DNA of 64,000 bases from Bacteroides acidifaciens. GTDB lineage: Bacteria > Bacteroidota > Bacteroidia > Bacteroidales > Bacteroidaceae. The position numbers and the translations under genes were made by a program. Below, piece after piece: positions 43,043 through 50,821 of this stretch (positions within the stretch are counted from its first letter, which is position 1; every line of letters begins with the position of its first letter). The notes beneath the pieces were generated by a model. That model did no database searches. It was not told the origin of the DNA and was given only the letters and a program-made list of their open reading frames with translations. The stretch spans positions 806,001 through 870,000 of the forward strand of contig NZ_CAEUHO010000004.1 of NCBI RefSeq assembly GCF_903181435.1, read 5' to 3'.

Positions 43043-44194
43043 TTATGGCAGCGGGTCAGCCTTGGCGGGGTGTTTCGGGTTATAAACGGCTACGCCTACC
43101 TTGGAGTCTGCACAGCCATAATACAAATACCATTTGTTTTTGAAGTAAACCATTCCTTCGATAAAAACGGTGCCGTCTACGTATTGGCCGCTTTTCTCAA
43201 AGCTGTCCATCGGACGGAAGAACGGTTCGTCAAGACGGGTGATGAAGCGGGTCGGTTCGTTGGCATCGAAAAGAGCTTGTCCGGCAGCATAGACGTTGGC
43301 GGTGTAGCGTTTGTCTCCTCTTCCCGCATGGTTCTTTCCGTTGTAGAGAAGGACGATGCCTTTCGGGGTGTAGATAGCCGGAGGTCCACATTCGGTAAGA
43401 TGGCTGTCGAAATATCCGTCGCGGGGAGAGAATAGTTTCTTTAGGGAGCCGTCTGTGTTGACAACAGGCGTCCAGTTGATTAAATCATCGGAAGTGGCGG
43501 CAAATACATGTTCTTCGCCCCAGTACATAAAGTATTGTCCGTTGATTTTCTTGATAAGCTGTTTTCCTTTTACTACTTCCGTCAGGATAGAGCCGGATTT
43601 GCATCCCAAGTTGAAGAATTTTCCGTTGTATGCTTTGGCAAAGGCAGGACCGTGCTTTGTCCAGTCTTTCAGATTGCGGGAAGTGGCTACTGCCAGGCGG
43701 GGCACATGGCGGTTCCATTGTGTGTACATCATTACATAAAGTCCGTCTTCTGTCACGGCAACTCGCGGGTCTTCACAGCCACCCGGCCATTCCAGTTCTT
43801 TTTGCGAATCATTGTCCGGATAGAACACCGGCGACTTTTCCCGTTTGAAACGCGTGCCATCGGTAGAAGTGGCATAGCCGAGACGGGAAGTGCGGTGACC
43901 GATGCCGACACCGGACTTATCTTCTGCACGATACAATACGACAATCTCCCCATTGTAGAGCGTGGCTGCCGGATTGAAGGTGTCATTCGATTCCCAGGCA
44001 ATGGAATCTTTTGCCAACGGGCAATAAAACTTAGTGTTTTCTATGGGAGATATTACAGGATTGACGTTCTTCGGACGTTCGAAACCGCCGAAAGCCCAAT
44101 CGGGCAATTTGTTCTCTTTGTTATTGTCAGACTGTCCGTAGGCGGTACAGGTCATCATCGTTGTAGCAAGTAGAAATAAAAAAGTTGATTTCAT
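43043..44194 (-). CDS. GH130 beta-mannosidase or mannoside phosphorylase
   Basis: A 383-residue, five-bladed beta-propeller GH130 protein with a signal peptide ending near CTAYGQ (about residue 21), hence periplasmic. Family segments are FNPAATLYNGEIVVLYRAED, WPGGCEDPRVAVTEDGLYVM, and the HLTECGPPAIYTPKGIVLLY and GQYVDGTVFIEGMVYFKNKW regions. Phosphorylases of the family are usually cytoplasmic. A signal peptide and position in a mannan operon fit the hydrolytic beta-1,2-mannosidase branch known from B. thetaiotaomicron BT3780, which removes beta-1,2 caps of Candida-type mannan. It is the distal gene of the operon, after a 418-bp gap holding a palindrome array. Confidence 0.9.
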   Translation of the reverse strand: MKSTFLFLLATTMMTCTAYGQSDNNKENKLPDWAFGGFERPKNVNPVISPIENTKFYCPLAKDSIAWESNDTFNPAATLYNGEIVVLYRAEDKSGVGIGHRTSRLGYATSTDGTRFKREKSPVFYPDNDSQKELEWPGGCEDPRVAVTEDGLYVMMYTQWNRHVPRLAVATSRNLKDWTKHGPAFAKAYNGKFFNLGCKSGSILTEVVKGKQLIKKINGQYFMYWGEEHVFAATSDDLINWTPVVNTDGSLKKLFSPRDGYFDSHLTECGPPAIYTPKGIVLLYNGKNHAGRGDKRYTANVYAAGQALFDANEPTRFITRLDEPFFRPMDSFEKSGQYVDGTVFIEGMVYFKNKWYLYYGCADSKVGVAVYNPKHPAKADPLP

Positions 44195-44612
44195 AATCTA
44201 TTAATTGGTTTATGAGGACAATTACTCCTCTACATATAAATTAAAAAAAATAAGAAAATGCTGTCATCTGTCACATGGTTAGATGCAAGTGCTTGATAAT
44301 GCATGAGTTATTATGTGACAGCATGATGTGATAGCAGTGTGACGACAACTGTTGCTGTCACATTGTGTATGCTTACGGGAAAAGAATTGTTTCCTTATTT
44401 GAAACCATAGTTTCAACGGTGAGAAACCATAGTTTTAGCAGTGGGAAACTGTAGTTTCAAAGGCTTGAAACTTTAGTTTCTATTGCTTGAAACTCTTGTT
44501 TCCGAAGCATGAAACTCCCTGTTTCATACGGTGAAACCAAAAGTTTCAAGGCATGGAACCATTGGTTTCGCCGTATGAATCAATTATCTCATAGGCAAGA
44601 GCAGGGTAGAAA
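44195..44612. other. 418-bp gap inside the mannan operon
   Basis: No gene is supported. From left to right it holds about 70 bp of AT-rich GH130 leader and a stretch (about 44258-44366) with repeated TGTCACA/TGTGACA words in both orientations, including ATGCTGTCA near 44258 and TGTGACAGCAT near 44316-44326. Then comes the nine-unit palindrome array at 44379-44569. No -7 box with a G at the end was found before GH130, so GH130 is probably read through from GH125. Confidence 0.7.
44379..44569. repeat. Nine-unit palindrome array with exact 22-bp period (array 2)
   Basis: Units begin at 44379, 44401, 44423, 44445, 44467, 44489, 44511, 44533 and 44555, exactly 22 bp apart. Each is an imperfect palindrome GAAAC-N4/5-GTTTC of 14-15 bp (first GAAAA...GTTTC, third-from-last and next with 5-bp cores, last GGAACC...GGTTTC). 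The spacers of 7-8 bp differ from one another, while total period is held constant. On the minus strand the array starts 44 nt after the GH125 stop codon. Confidence 0.9.
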
Positions 44613-46058
44613 CTACCGGATACTGTTCAATAAGTCCACTTTTCCTTCGTTGACAAGTTTCAGGATTAACTCCCCGAACAGTGTATTCTGCCATGCAAAC
44701 CAGGAGCGGGTGAAGTTTTTCGGGTCATTTTTATGGAAGGATTCGTGCATGAAACCTGTTCCGGCATCCGTGTCCATCAGCATTTTGATGCAAGTCTTGA
44801 TTTCCGCATCGTTCTGGCTGGTGAACGCTTTCATCATAATGCTCATCGGCCAAATCATGTCATATCCGATATGCGGGCCACCGATACCCTCTCCGGCAGT
44901 ACCTTTGAAGAAGTAAGGATTATCCTCACTCCATACGAATTTGCGGGTATTCTGATAAATCGGATCGTTCACTTTTACGTCTCCCAGATAAGGCAAGGCG
45001 ATAAGGCTCGGCACATTGGCATCATCCATTAACAGTTGATTGCCGAAACCATCCACTTCGAAAGCATAGATTTTACCATACTTCGGGTGATTGTAAATTG
45101 CATACTTCTTCAGGGCCTTTTCCACTTCGTCTGCAAGAACTGTGCATTGCTTCGCTAAATCCGGCTTCTTATTGACCGTAGTCAGAATCTCGGCAGCTTT
45201 GCGAAGCGAAGTGACAGCGAAGAAGTTGGACGGAACAAGGAACTGGAAAGTTGTGGCATCGTCGGAAGGGCGGAAAGCGGAAGCAATCAGCCCGACAGGC
45301 TTCACAGGATTACCCCAGCCGTCGTTTGTCATTGTGTCGAGCGCACGTTCCGTTTTGCGTTGGAAGCGATAAGGACCTTTGGCGTCGTCCTTGCGTTGCT
45401 GCTCCTTGAACGTTTTCAGTACGTTGGCGATGGCTGCGAGCCATTCGTCGGAAAATACACTGGCATCTCCCGTCGTTTTCCAGTAATGATAAGCCAGACG
45501 GATAGGATAGCAGAGCGAGTCGATTTCCCATTTGCGTTCATGCAGTTCGGGCTTCATGGCGGTGAGGTCGCTCATCCATTCGCCTCCTTCGGAGTTCATA
45601 TTGAAAGCATTGGCGTACGGGTCGATGTTGATACACTTGAACTGGCGGTTGATGACGCCGGCGAGCATCTTTTTCAGTTCCGGATCTTTGTTGGCAAGTT
45701 GCACATAAGGCCATACTTGTGCACCGGAGTCGCGAAGCCACATGGCATGAATATCGCCCGTATAAACAAATGTATCGTCCTTGCCGTCGAAATGGACGGT
45801 TGTGTCCAGCGTGTTCGGGAAACAGTTCTCGAACATCCACGCCAGCCGGGCGTTAGTCAGCAGTTGCTTGATGTGCGCAATCTGTTGCTCTACGGCTTGC
45901 GAGACGAACAGGCGTTTCGCTGCTTCCGGGCGGTTCGTCCGATAGTTGTTGACTTTGGTATTATCTTGTCGGATGATAAAATTACTGTTCTCCATAGCCT
46001 GTATGTTGGCTGCGCCCAAGAGTGCCATGGATAAGCAAAAGGCTTTAGTAATATTCAT
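44613..46058 (-). CDS. GH125 exo-alpha-1,6-mannosidase
   Basis: The start is taken as the ATG at 46058 (481 residues), 19 nt after the GH76 stop; a longer frame would overlap GH76. A signal peptide ends near ANIQA. The (alpha/alpha)6-barrel GH125 motifs include FVYTGDIHAMWLRDSGAQVW, NSEGGEWMSDLTAMKPELHE, ERKWEIDSLCYPIRLAYHYW and the C-terminal GTGFMHESFHKNDPKNFTR and FAWQNTLFGELI. The family is metal-independent and removes terminal alpha-1,6-mannose, the backbone linkage of yeast mannan. It is likely periplasmic, and encoded between GH76 and GH130. Confidence 0.94.
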   Translation of the reverse strand: MNITKAFCLSMALLGAANIQAMENSNFIIRQDNTKVNNYRTNRPEAAKRLFVSQAVEQQIAHIKQLLTNARLAWMFENCFPNTLDTTVHFDGKDDTFVYTGDIHAMWLRDSGAQVWPYVQLANKDPELKKMLAGVINRQFKCINIDPYANAFNMNSEGGEWMSDLTAMKPELHERKWEIDSLCYPIRLAYHYWKTTGDASVFSDEWLAAIANVLKTFKEQQRKDDAKGPYRFQRKTERALDTMTNDGWGNPVKPVGLIASAFRPSDDATTFQFLVPSNFFAVTSLRKAAEILTTVNKKPDLAKQCTVLADEVEKALKKYAIYNHPKYGKIYAFEVDGFGNQLLMDDANVPSLIALPYLGDVKVNDPIYQNTRKFVWSEDNPYFFKGTAGEGIGGPHIGYDMIWPMSIMMKAFTSQNDAEIKTCIKMLMDTDAGTGFMHESFHKNDPKNFTRSWFAWQNTLFGELILKLVNEGKVDLLNSIR

Positions 46059-46077
46059 GGTAATAGTTTTTAATTGA

Positions 46078-47235
46078 TTAAATTTCGGCAAATAATTCGA
46101 TGAGACAAGCATTGTCGAGCAGCCATTTATACTGCTCTTCGTTGTGTCCCGACCAATCCCGGCCTAATAGTCCGTTTTCGTCCCGGTAGCTTTCCCAGGC
46201 ATGCACGGCATTGTCTGCCATGGCATCGACATACGTCGGATTCTTGTTGACTTTATACAGGGCTTTCAGTCCTCTGAATAAAATCACGTTGAACCACGCC
46301 ATGTCTTTATGCACCTTGACTGCCGGGTCTTTCTTGTCGGCTTTTGTACGGAAAAATGCGTCTGTTCCTGCGGCTGTCTGTTGTGCGTCGCGCAAGTACT
46401 GTTCGTCCCCTGTTTCCTCGTAAAGCAATACGCCCGCTTGAATCATCTGTCCGCTGTTGTAGGCATATTTGTCTTTGGAGATGCCTCCTTTCAGGTTGAT
46501 ATTGTCCCAGTAAAGGTGGTCGTCAGGGTCGCAGAGATGCTTTTTTGTCCAGGCATAAGTCTCTTTCGCCTTTTCCAGATACCTGGCGTCTTTTGTCAGC
46601 CGGTACAGTTTGACACCGAGCACTGTCGACGGGGCGTTGGAACAAGTATGCTTCGCCTCTTTCTGCTGTTCGCACCAGAAGATGCCTCCCCCCATTTCAT
46701 CGCTCCATCCGCTGTAAATATATTGATACAGTGCGACGGCTTTCTTCAAATAAGCAGGCTTGTGCGTCAATTGGTAGTAGTCGCAGTAATCCAGTGCAAT
46801 CCAGATGTTGTCGTCATAATAACGTCCGTGCTGCCCATACTTGGCAGGATACGACTGGTAGCAGGCTGGCAGGCGGCTTTCGTCCCAATACTGCTCCATT
46901 CCCGGAAGAATCCGCTTTTCGAGTATCTTTTTGTACTTTTTATTTCCCGTAGCTTTGTATAGCGCCACACAGCCCGACATCATCCCGGAGTACGGCCATA
47001 GGAAAGACGCTTTCAGCGTTCCGTTCTGTTGCGTACCGCCTGCCAGATAAGTGATTTTCTGGTCGGGATTGACGGGATACGTTTCTGTCAGTAGTCCGTC
47101 ATTTGTCTGATACAGATTCAAGACATTATATAGAATCGAGTCGGCAATAGAAAGATAGCGGGTATTTCCCGGAGTCTTTCCAGCTGCGGAAGTAAGGCAA
47201 AATAGCATACAGGCTGCAAAACATATATTTCTCAT
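46078..47235 (-). CDS. GH76 endo-alpha-1,6-mannanase, predicted periplasmic
   Basis: The start is the ATG at 47235 (385 residues); upstream in-frame sequence overlaps the region after the EEP gene and is not signal-like. A signal peptide ends about LTSAAG without a lipobox Cys, so the enzyme is probably periplasmic. Catalytic Asp pair: [16 protein letters not shown] (about residues 135-150). Further GH76 marks are [53 protein letters not shown] and [20 protein letters not shown]. It would cut alpha-1,6-linked mannan backbone fragments after import. A second GH76 of the locus (58287) is a lipoprotein, giving the usual surface/periplasm pair. Confidence 0.93.
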   Translation of the reverse strand: MRNICFAACMLFCLTSAAGKTPGNTRYLSIADSILYNVLNLYQTNDGLLTETYPVNPDQKITYLAGGTQQNGTLKASFLWPYSGMMSGCVALYKATGNKKYKKILEKRILPGMEQYWDESRLPACYQSYPAKYGQHGRYYDDNIWIALDYCDYYQLTHKPAYLKKAVALYQYIYSGWSDEMGGGIFWCEQQKEAKHTCSNAPSTVLGVKLYRLTKDARYLEKAKETYAWTKKHLCDPDDHLYWDNINLKGGISKDKYAYNSGQMIQAGVLLYEETGDEQYLRDAQQTAAGTDAFFRTKADKKDPAVKVHKDMAWFNVILFRGLKALYKVNKNPTYVDAMADNAVHAWESYRDENGLLGRDWSGHNEEQYKWLLDNACLIELFAEI

Positions 47236-47325
47236 AGGAGTATCGGAGTTGGGAATTGAAACTTTCAGGTTATTAGTGAAAAGTGTCAGCCGAATGACGG
47301 ATAGACGGCACACGGCTGACAAATA

Positions 47326-48276
47326 TTATTTCTGTTGCCGCTCGTCAAACTCCAGTTCCACCTTCACGGGAAAATGGTCGGAAGGCGTGCGTGCCTGGTA
47401 AGCCTTGATGTCGATTTCTTCCGGACAGTCGTTCGCCTGCTTCTTCTCGCCGTTTCCTACGATGCTGCGGTATGTATCCGTCAGTACGCCGTATCTTTTC
47501 ACGTGGAAAGACGGCGACACGAACACATGGTCGATACGGCTTTCCGTAAAGCTGTCCGGGTCGAAGTCATTGAACGTGCCGTTGATGGCATAGCGGAAAT
47601 CACACTTCTCGTAAGAGTCGCACAATACCCCTTTGCTCACGAAAGCATCATACGACTGGTGAGTCTGGTCGACATTGAAATCCCCCGTCAGGATAGCCGG
47701 AAGGTCTTTGCCTTTGCCGAGTTCCTTCATCTTGTCCTGTACGAGGAATGCGCTTTCCACGCGTGCCTTCTTTCCTATGTGATCCATGTGCAGGTTGAAG
47801 AAAAGGAATTCGAAACCGGTGTCCTTGCATTTGAAATGTCCCCAACTGCAAATACGCGGCAGTACGGCATCCCAACCTTTGCTCGGCACGTCGGGAGTTT
47901 CCGACAACCAGAAATCGCCTTTCTCTATCACGTCGAACTTGTCCGTACGATAGAAAATAGCAGAATGTTCACCTTTCTCCTTGCCGTCGTCGCGGCCTAC
48001 ACCGATATAGTCATAGCCGGGCAATGCCTCTTTCATGTCCTTCAGTTGATGAATGAAGCACTCCTGCGTGCCGAAAATGTCGAAATCGTGGTATTGCACC
48101 ATTTGGGCAATGACCGGATAACGTTGTCCCCAACCGTTTCCGTTGACGGAGTCGCTGCCGTTGGCGTTTCTCAGATTGTAGGAGGCAACGGTGATGGAAG
48201 TAGGCTGATAGTTACTTTGGCAACCGCAAAAGACTATCGCAACAATAGCAATAAATAAAAGGCTTTTAAGTTTCAT
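47326..48276 (-). CDS. Endonuclease/exonuclease/phosphatase-fold lipoprotein of the mannan operon
   Basis: A 316-residue EEP-superfamily protein with a lipobox IVFCGC (Cys19). Family catalytic residues are visible: VASYNLRNANG (Asn34), FGTQE (E72), the NLHMDHIG region, LTGDFNVDQTH (D199, N201) and PSDHFPV near the C-terminus. The fold includes nucleases, sphingomyelinases and sugar phosphatases. Position inside a mannan operon, between GH92 and GH76 genes, and export from the cytoplasm argue against a nuclease. Removing phosphate or phosphodiester groups from yeast phosphomannan is the best contextual guess, and such a role has been discussed for B. thetaiotaomicron BT3783 as I recall. All metal-site residues look intact. 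Confidence 0.88.
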   Translation of the reverse strand: MKLKSLLFIAIVAIVFCGCQSNYQPTSITVASYNLRNANGSDSVNGNGWGQRYPVIAQMVQYHDFDIFGTQECFIHQLKDMKEALPGYDYIGVGRDDGKEKGEHSAIFYRTDKFDVIEKGDFWLSETPDVPSKGWDAVLPRICSWGHFKCKDTGFEFLFFNLHMDHIGKKARVESAFLVQDKMKELGKGKDLPAILTGDFNVDQTHQSYDAFVSKGVLCDSYEKCDFRYAINGTFNDFDPDSFTESRIDHVFVSPSFHVKRYGVLTDTYRSIVGNGEKKQANDCPEEIDIKAYQARTPSDHFPVKVELEFDERQQK

Positions 48277-48328
48277 GTTTTTATAGTTTGTTTGATAGAT
48301 AATTCTCAGACTTCAAAAGTACGATATT

Positions 48329-50611
48329 TTATTCAAATGAAAGAGAGTAGGGAGCATCTTTTTCAGTGGTTCCCCGTTGTTTGTCGGGTACAGGGCTCAT
48401 CCGGAATTGGATATTCGCACCTCGCGTCAACTGGTCGTGTGTAAGATAATTGCGTGAGTACGGCTTTCCGTTCACTTTCATTTCCTTGATGTAGCAGTGG
48501 TCGGGCTGGTTGTTATCCGACTTGATAGTGACTGTTTTCCCGTTCTCCAGATGCAGTTTGGCTGATTTGAAGAGAGGAGAGCCTACGACATACTCGTCGG
48601 TTCCCGGACAAACAGTGTAGAAGCCTAAGGCGGAGAATACATACCAGGCAGAAGTCTGACCGTTGTCCTCGTCACCGCAATAACCGTCCGGTGCGGCGGT
48701 ATACAGCTTGTCCATTATTTCGCGTACCCGGTACTGGGTTTTCCAAGGCTCGCCGGAATAGTTGTAAAGATAAACCATGTGCTGAATCGGCTGGTTGCCG
48801 TGTGCATATTGTCCCATGTTCATCACCTGCATCTCGCGCATTTCGTGAATCATGCCGCGGCTTTCCATTCCCAGCTTGCCCGGAATTACGAATACGGAAT
48901 CCATCATGGTATTGAATTCTTTCTTGCCGCCCATCAGGTCGATAAGCCCTTGCGGGTCGTGGAATACACAGAAACTCCAGTGCCAACTGTTACCTTCGCA
49001 AAATTCGCCGCTCCAGTCTACCGCGTCGAAGTTGGGGTTGAATACACCTTTATCGTCCTTGCCCACCATCAGTTTGCGTTCCGGGTGATAGACATTCTTG
49101 TAGTTCTGTGCGCGCTTTTTATAAATCTCGATTTCGTCGGCCGGTTTACCCAGTTTCTTGCCTAATGCATAGATAGTCCAGTCGTTATAAGCGTATTCGA
49201 GGGTGCGGGCTACGTTCTGCCCGATTCCGATGTTGTTGGCTACATAGCCCAGTTGGTTGTAGGACTCATAACCGAGACGGCCGGAAGCAGTCCCGCGGAG
49301 ATGCGCGTTCGTTCCGTGTTTCAACGCTTCCCAAAGAGTTTCGATGTCATATCCGCGCAAACCTTTGATATAGGCGTCCGCTACAACGGAAGCCGAGTTG
49401 TTGCCTACCATGCAGTCGCGGTGTCCCGGTGTCGCCCATTCGGGCAGGAAGCCGCTTTCCTTGTAAGCGTTCACCAGTCCTTCCTGCATCTTCCGGTTCA
49501 TTGACGGATACATCAGGTTGAGGAAAGGAAACAGAGAGCGGAATGTATCCCAGAATCCGGTGTCGGTAAACATATACCCCGGAAGTACTTTGCCGTTGTA
49601 AGGGCTGTAATGCATCACTTGTCCCTTCGCGTCTATTTCGTAGAAACTGCGCGGGAAGAGCATCGAACGGTATAGGCAGGAGTAGAACGTGCGCAGGTTG
49701 TCGATGTTGTCGTCTTCTATCTCTACCTTGCCCATTTCACGGTTCCATATGTTTCGTCCGCTGCTCACCAGTTGGTCGAAAGTCTTGTTGCCTAGCTCTT
49801 TCAGGTTCAGTTCCGCCTGTTCGGGGCTGATAAAAGAAGAGGCGACACGGGCGTGGACGATTTCTCCTTTTTTCGTGGCGAATCCGATGACAGCTCCCGT
49901 ATGGTTCCCCTTCGCTTCCGTTTCATTAGGGAGAATCCTGTTTTCCGAAACGGTGGAAGTAAACGTAAACGGCTTGTCGAACTGCACTACAAAGTAGTTC
50001 TTGAAGTTTTCGGGCACACCGCCGCTGTTCTTTGTCGAATAGCCGATAATCTTGTTCTCTTCGGGAATCACTTTGATGTAAGAACCTTTGTCGAAGGCAT
50101 CCAGGATGACATAGGAATTCTTCGTTTCGGGATACGTAAAGCGAAACATGGCTGCACGTTCGGTGGGAACGAGTTCGGTAGTCACGTCATGGTCGGCTAG
50201 ATACACCTTGTAATAATAAGGCTTGGCGACTTCCGCCTTGTGAGAGAACCAACTGGCGCGCCGGTCCTGGTCGAATACCAGTCCGCCGGTAATGGGCATG
50301 ATGGCAAACTGGCCGTAGTCGTTCATCCACGGGCTGGGTTGGTGCGTCTGCTTGAATCCCCGGATTTTGTCGGCATTGTACGTATATGCCCAGCCGTCTC
50401 CCATTTTACCGGTCTGCGGTGTCCAGAAATTCATTCCCCACGGCAGTGCCGTAGCCGGATACGTATTTCCGGTGGACAGTTCGAACTTGGATTGGGTGCC
50501 TACCAGTGTGCTGACATAGTCCACCGGATTCTTTACGGCGGAAGATTGCAGGGTGTACAACACGGCACTTCCAAGAAATAACAAGTGTTTAAATGAAAAA
50601 TGTGCTTTCAT
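48329..50611 (-). CDS. GH92 alpha-mannosidase, first gene of the mannan operon
   Basis: A 760-residue GH92 enzyme; the ATG at 50611 is preferred to an in-frame TTG two codons earlier. A signal peptide ends near LQSSA (about residue 25). Typical stretches are VDYVSTLVGTQSKFELSTGN, GDGWAYTYNADKIRGFKQTH, TDTGFWDTFRSLFPFLNLMY, EYAYNDWTIYALGKKLGKP and GDEDNGQTSAWYVFSALGFY with the catalytic acid region. It differs substantially from the GH92 at 40468 (for instance the substrate-facing LVGTQSKFEL in place of YIGSGYHGHV), suggesting a different linkage preference. It heads the minus-strand operon and is divergent from the HTCS gene, with operator-like repeats in between. Confidence 0.92.
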   Translation of the reverse strand: MKAHFSFKHLLFLGSAVLYTLQSSAVKNPVDYVSTLVGTQSKFELSTGNTYPATALPWGMNFWTPQTGKMGDGWAYTYNADKIRGFKQTHQPSPWMNDYGQFAIMPITGGLVFDQDRRASWFSHKAEVAKPYYYKVYLADHDVTTELVPTERAAMFRFTYPETKNSYVILDAFDKGSYIKVIPEENKIIGYSTKNSGGVPENFKNYFVVQFDKPFTFTSTVSENRILPNETEAKGNHTGAVIGFATKKGEIVHARVASSFISPEQAELNLKELGNKTFDQLVSSGRNIWNREMGKVEIEDDNIDNLRTFYSCLYRSMLFPRSFYEIDAKGQVMHYSPYNGKVLPGYMFTDTGFWDTFRSLFPFLNLMYPSMNRKMQEGLVNAYKESGFLPEWATPGHRDCMVGNNSASVVADAYIKGLRGYDIETLWEALKHGTNAHLRGTASGRLGYESYNQLGYVANNIGIGQNVARTLEYAYNDWTIYALGKKLGKPADEIEIYKKRAQNYKNVYHPERKLMVGKDDKGVFNPNFDAVDWSGEFCEGNSWHWSFCVFHDPQGLIDLMGGKKEFNTMMDSVFVIPGKLGMESRGMIHEMREMQVMNMGQYAHGNQPIQHMVYLYNYSGEPWKTQYRVREIMDKLYTAAPDGYCGDEDNGQTSAWYVFSALGFYTVCPGTDEYVVGSPLFKSAKLHLENGKTVTIKSDNNQPDHCYIKEMKVNGKPYSRNYLTHDQLTRGANIQFRMSPVPDKQRGTTEKDAPYSLSFE

Positions 50612-50650
50612 GAACAAATGAATTTATTGATTTGATAATAATTTCTACGA

Positions 50651-50658
50651 CGAAAATA
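50651..50658 (-). promoter_or_regulatory. Possible -7 box of the GH92-led mannan operon
   Basis: On the minus strand TATTTTCG, one mismatch from TAnnTTTG, lies 40 bp before the GH92 ATG. The direct repeats at 50706-50743 are placed upstream, as expected for an activator. Confidence 0.35.
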
Positions 50659-50705
50659 GGGAGAAAAGGAATGTGTTTCCACGAATAGAAAAGCAAAAAT
50701 GCCTG

Positions 50706-50743
50706 ATGGCGCTAATGTTAACCATTATGGCGTGGAACTTAAC
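50706..50743. promoter_or_regulatory. HTCS operator-like direct repeat between divergent mannan transcripts
   Basis: The pattern ATGGCG-N3-A-N2-TTAAC occurs at 50706-50722 and 50727-50743, exactly 21 bp apart and in the same orientation. It sits between the GH92 operon and the HTCS gene. Spacing of two helical turns is what a dimeric AraC-type DNA-binding domain needs. Confidence 0.65.
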
Positions 50744-50784
50744 TTATATTCCTGCCAGAAAAAAGCGCGAAATATTTTTTTGTT

Positions 50785-50792
50785 TACCTTTG
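50785..50792 (+). promoter_or_regulatory. HTCS gene promoter, -7 box
   Basis: TACCTTTG fits the consensus, 29 bp before the ATG. The expected -33 region is AT-rich without a clear TTG. Confidence 0.55.
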
Positions 50793-50821
50793 CCATACAT
50801 CAAATCTAAGAATGACACGCC

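Noticed and set aside
44379..44569. CRISPR array
   Set aside because: Units are 14-15 bp imperfect palindromes with 7-8 bp spacers; CRISPR repeats and spacers are far longer, and no cas genes are present.
47335..48258. 307-codon open frame opposite the EEP gene
   Set aside because: Complement of a conserved lipoprotein gene with all catalytic residues; no independent start signals.
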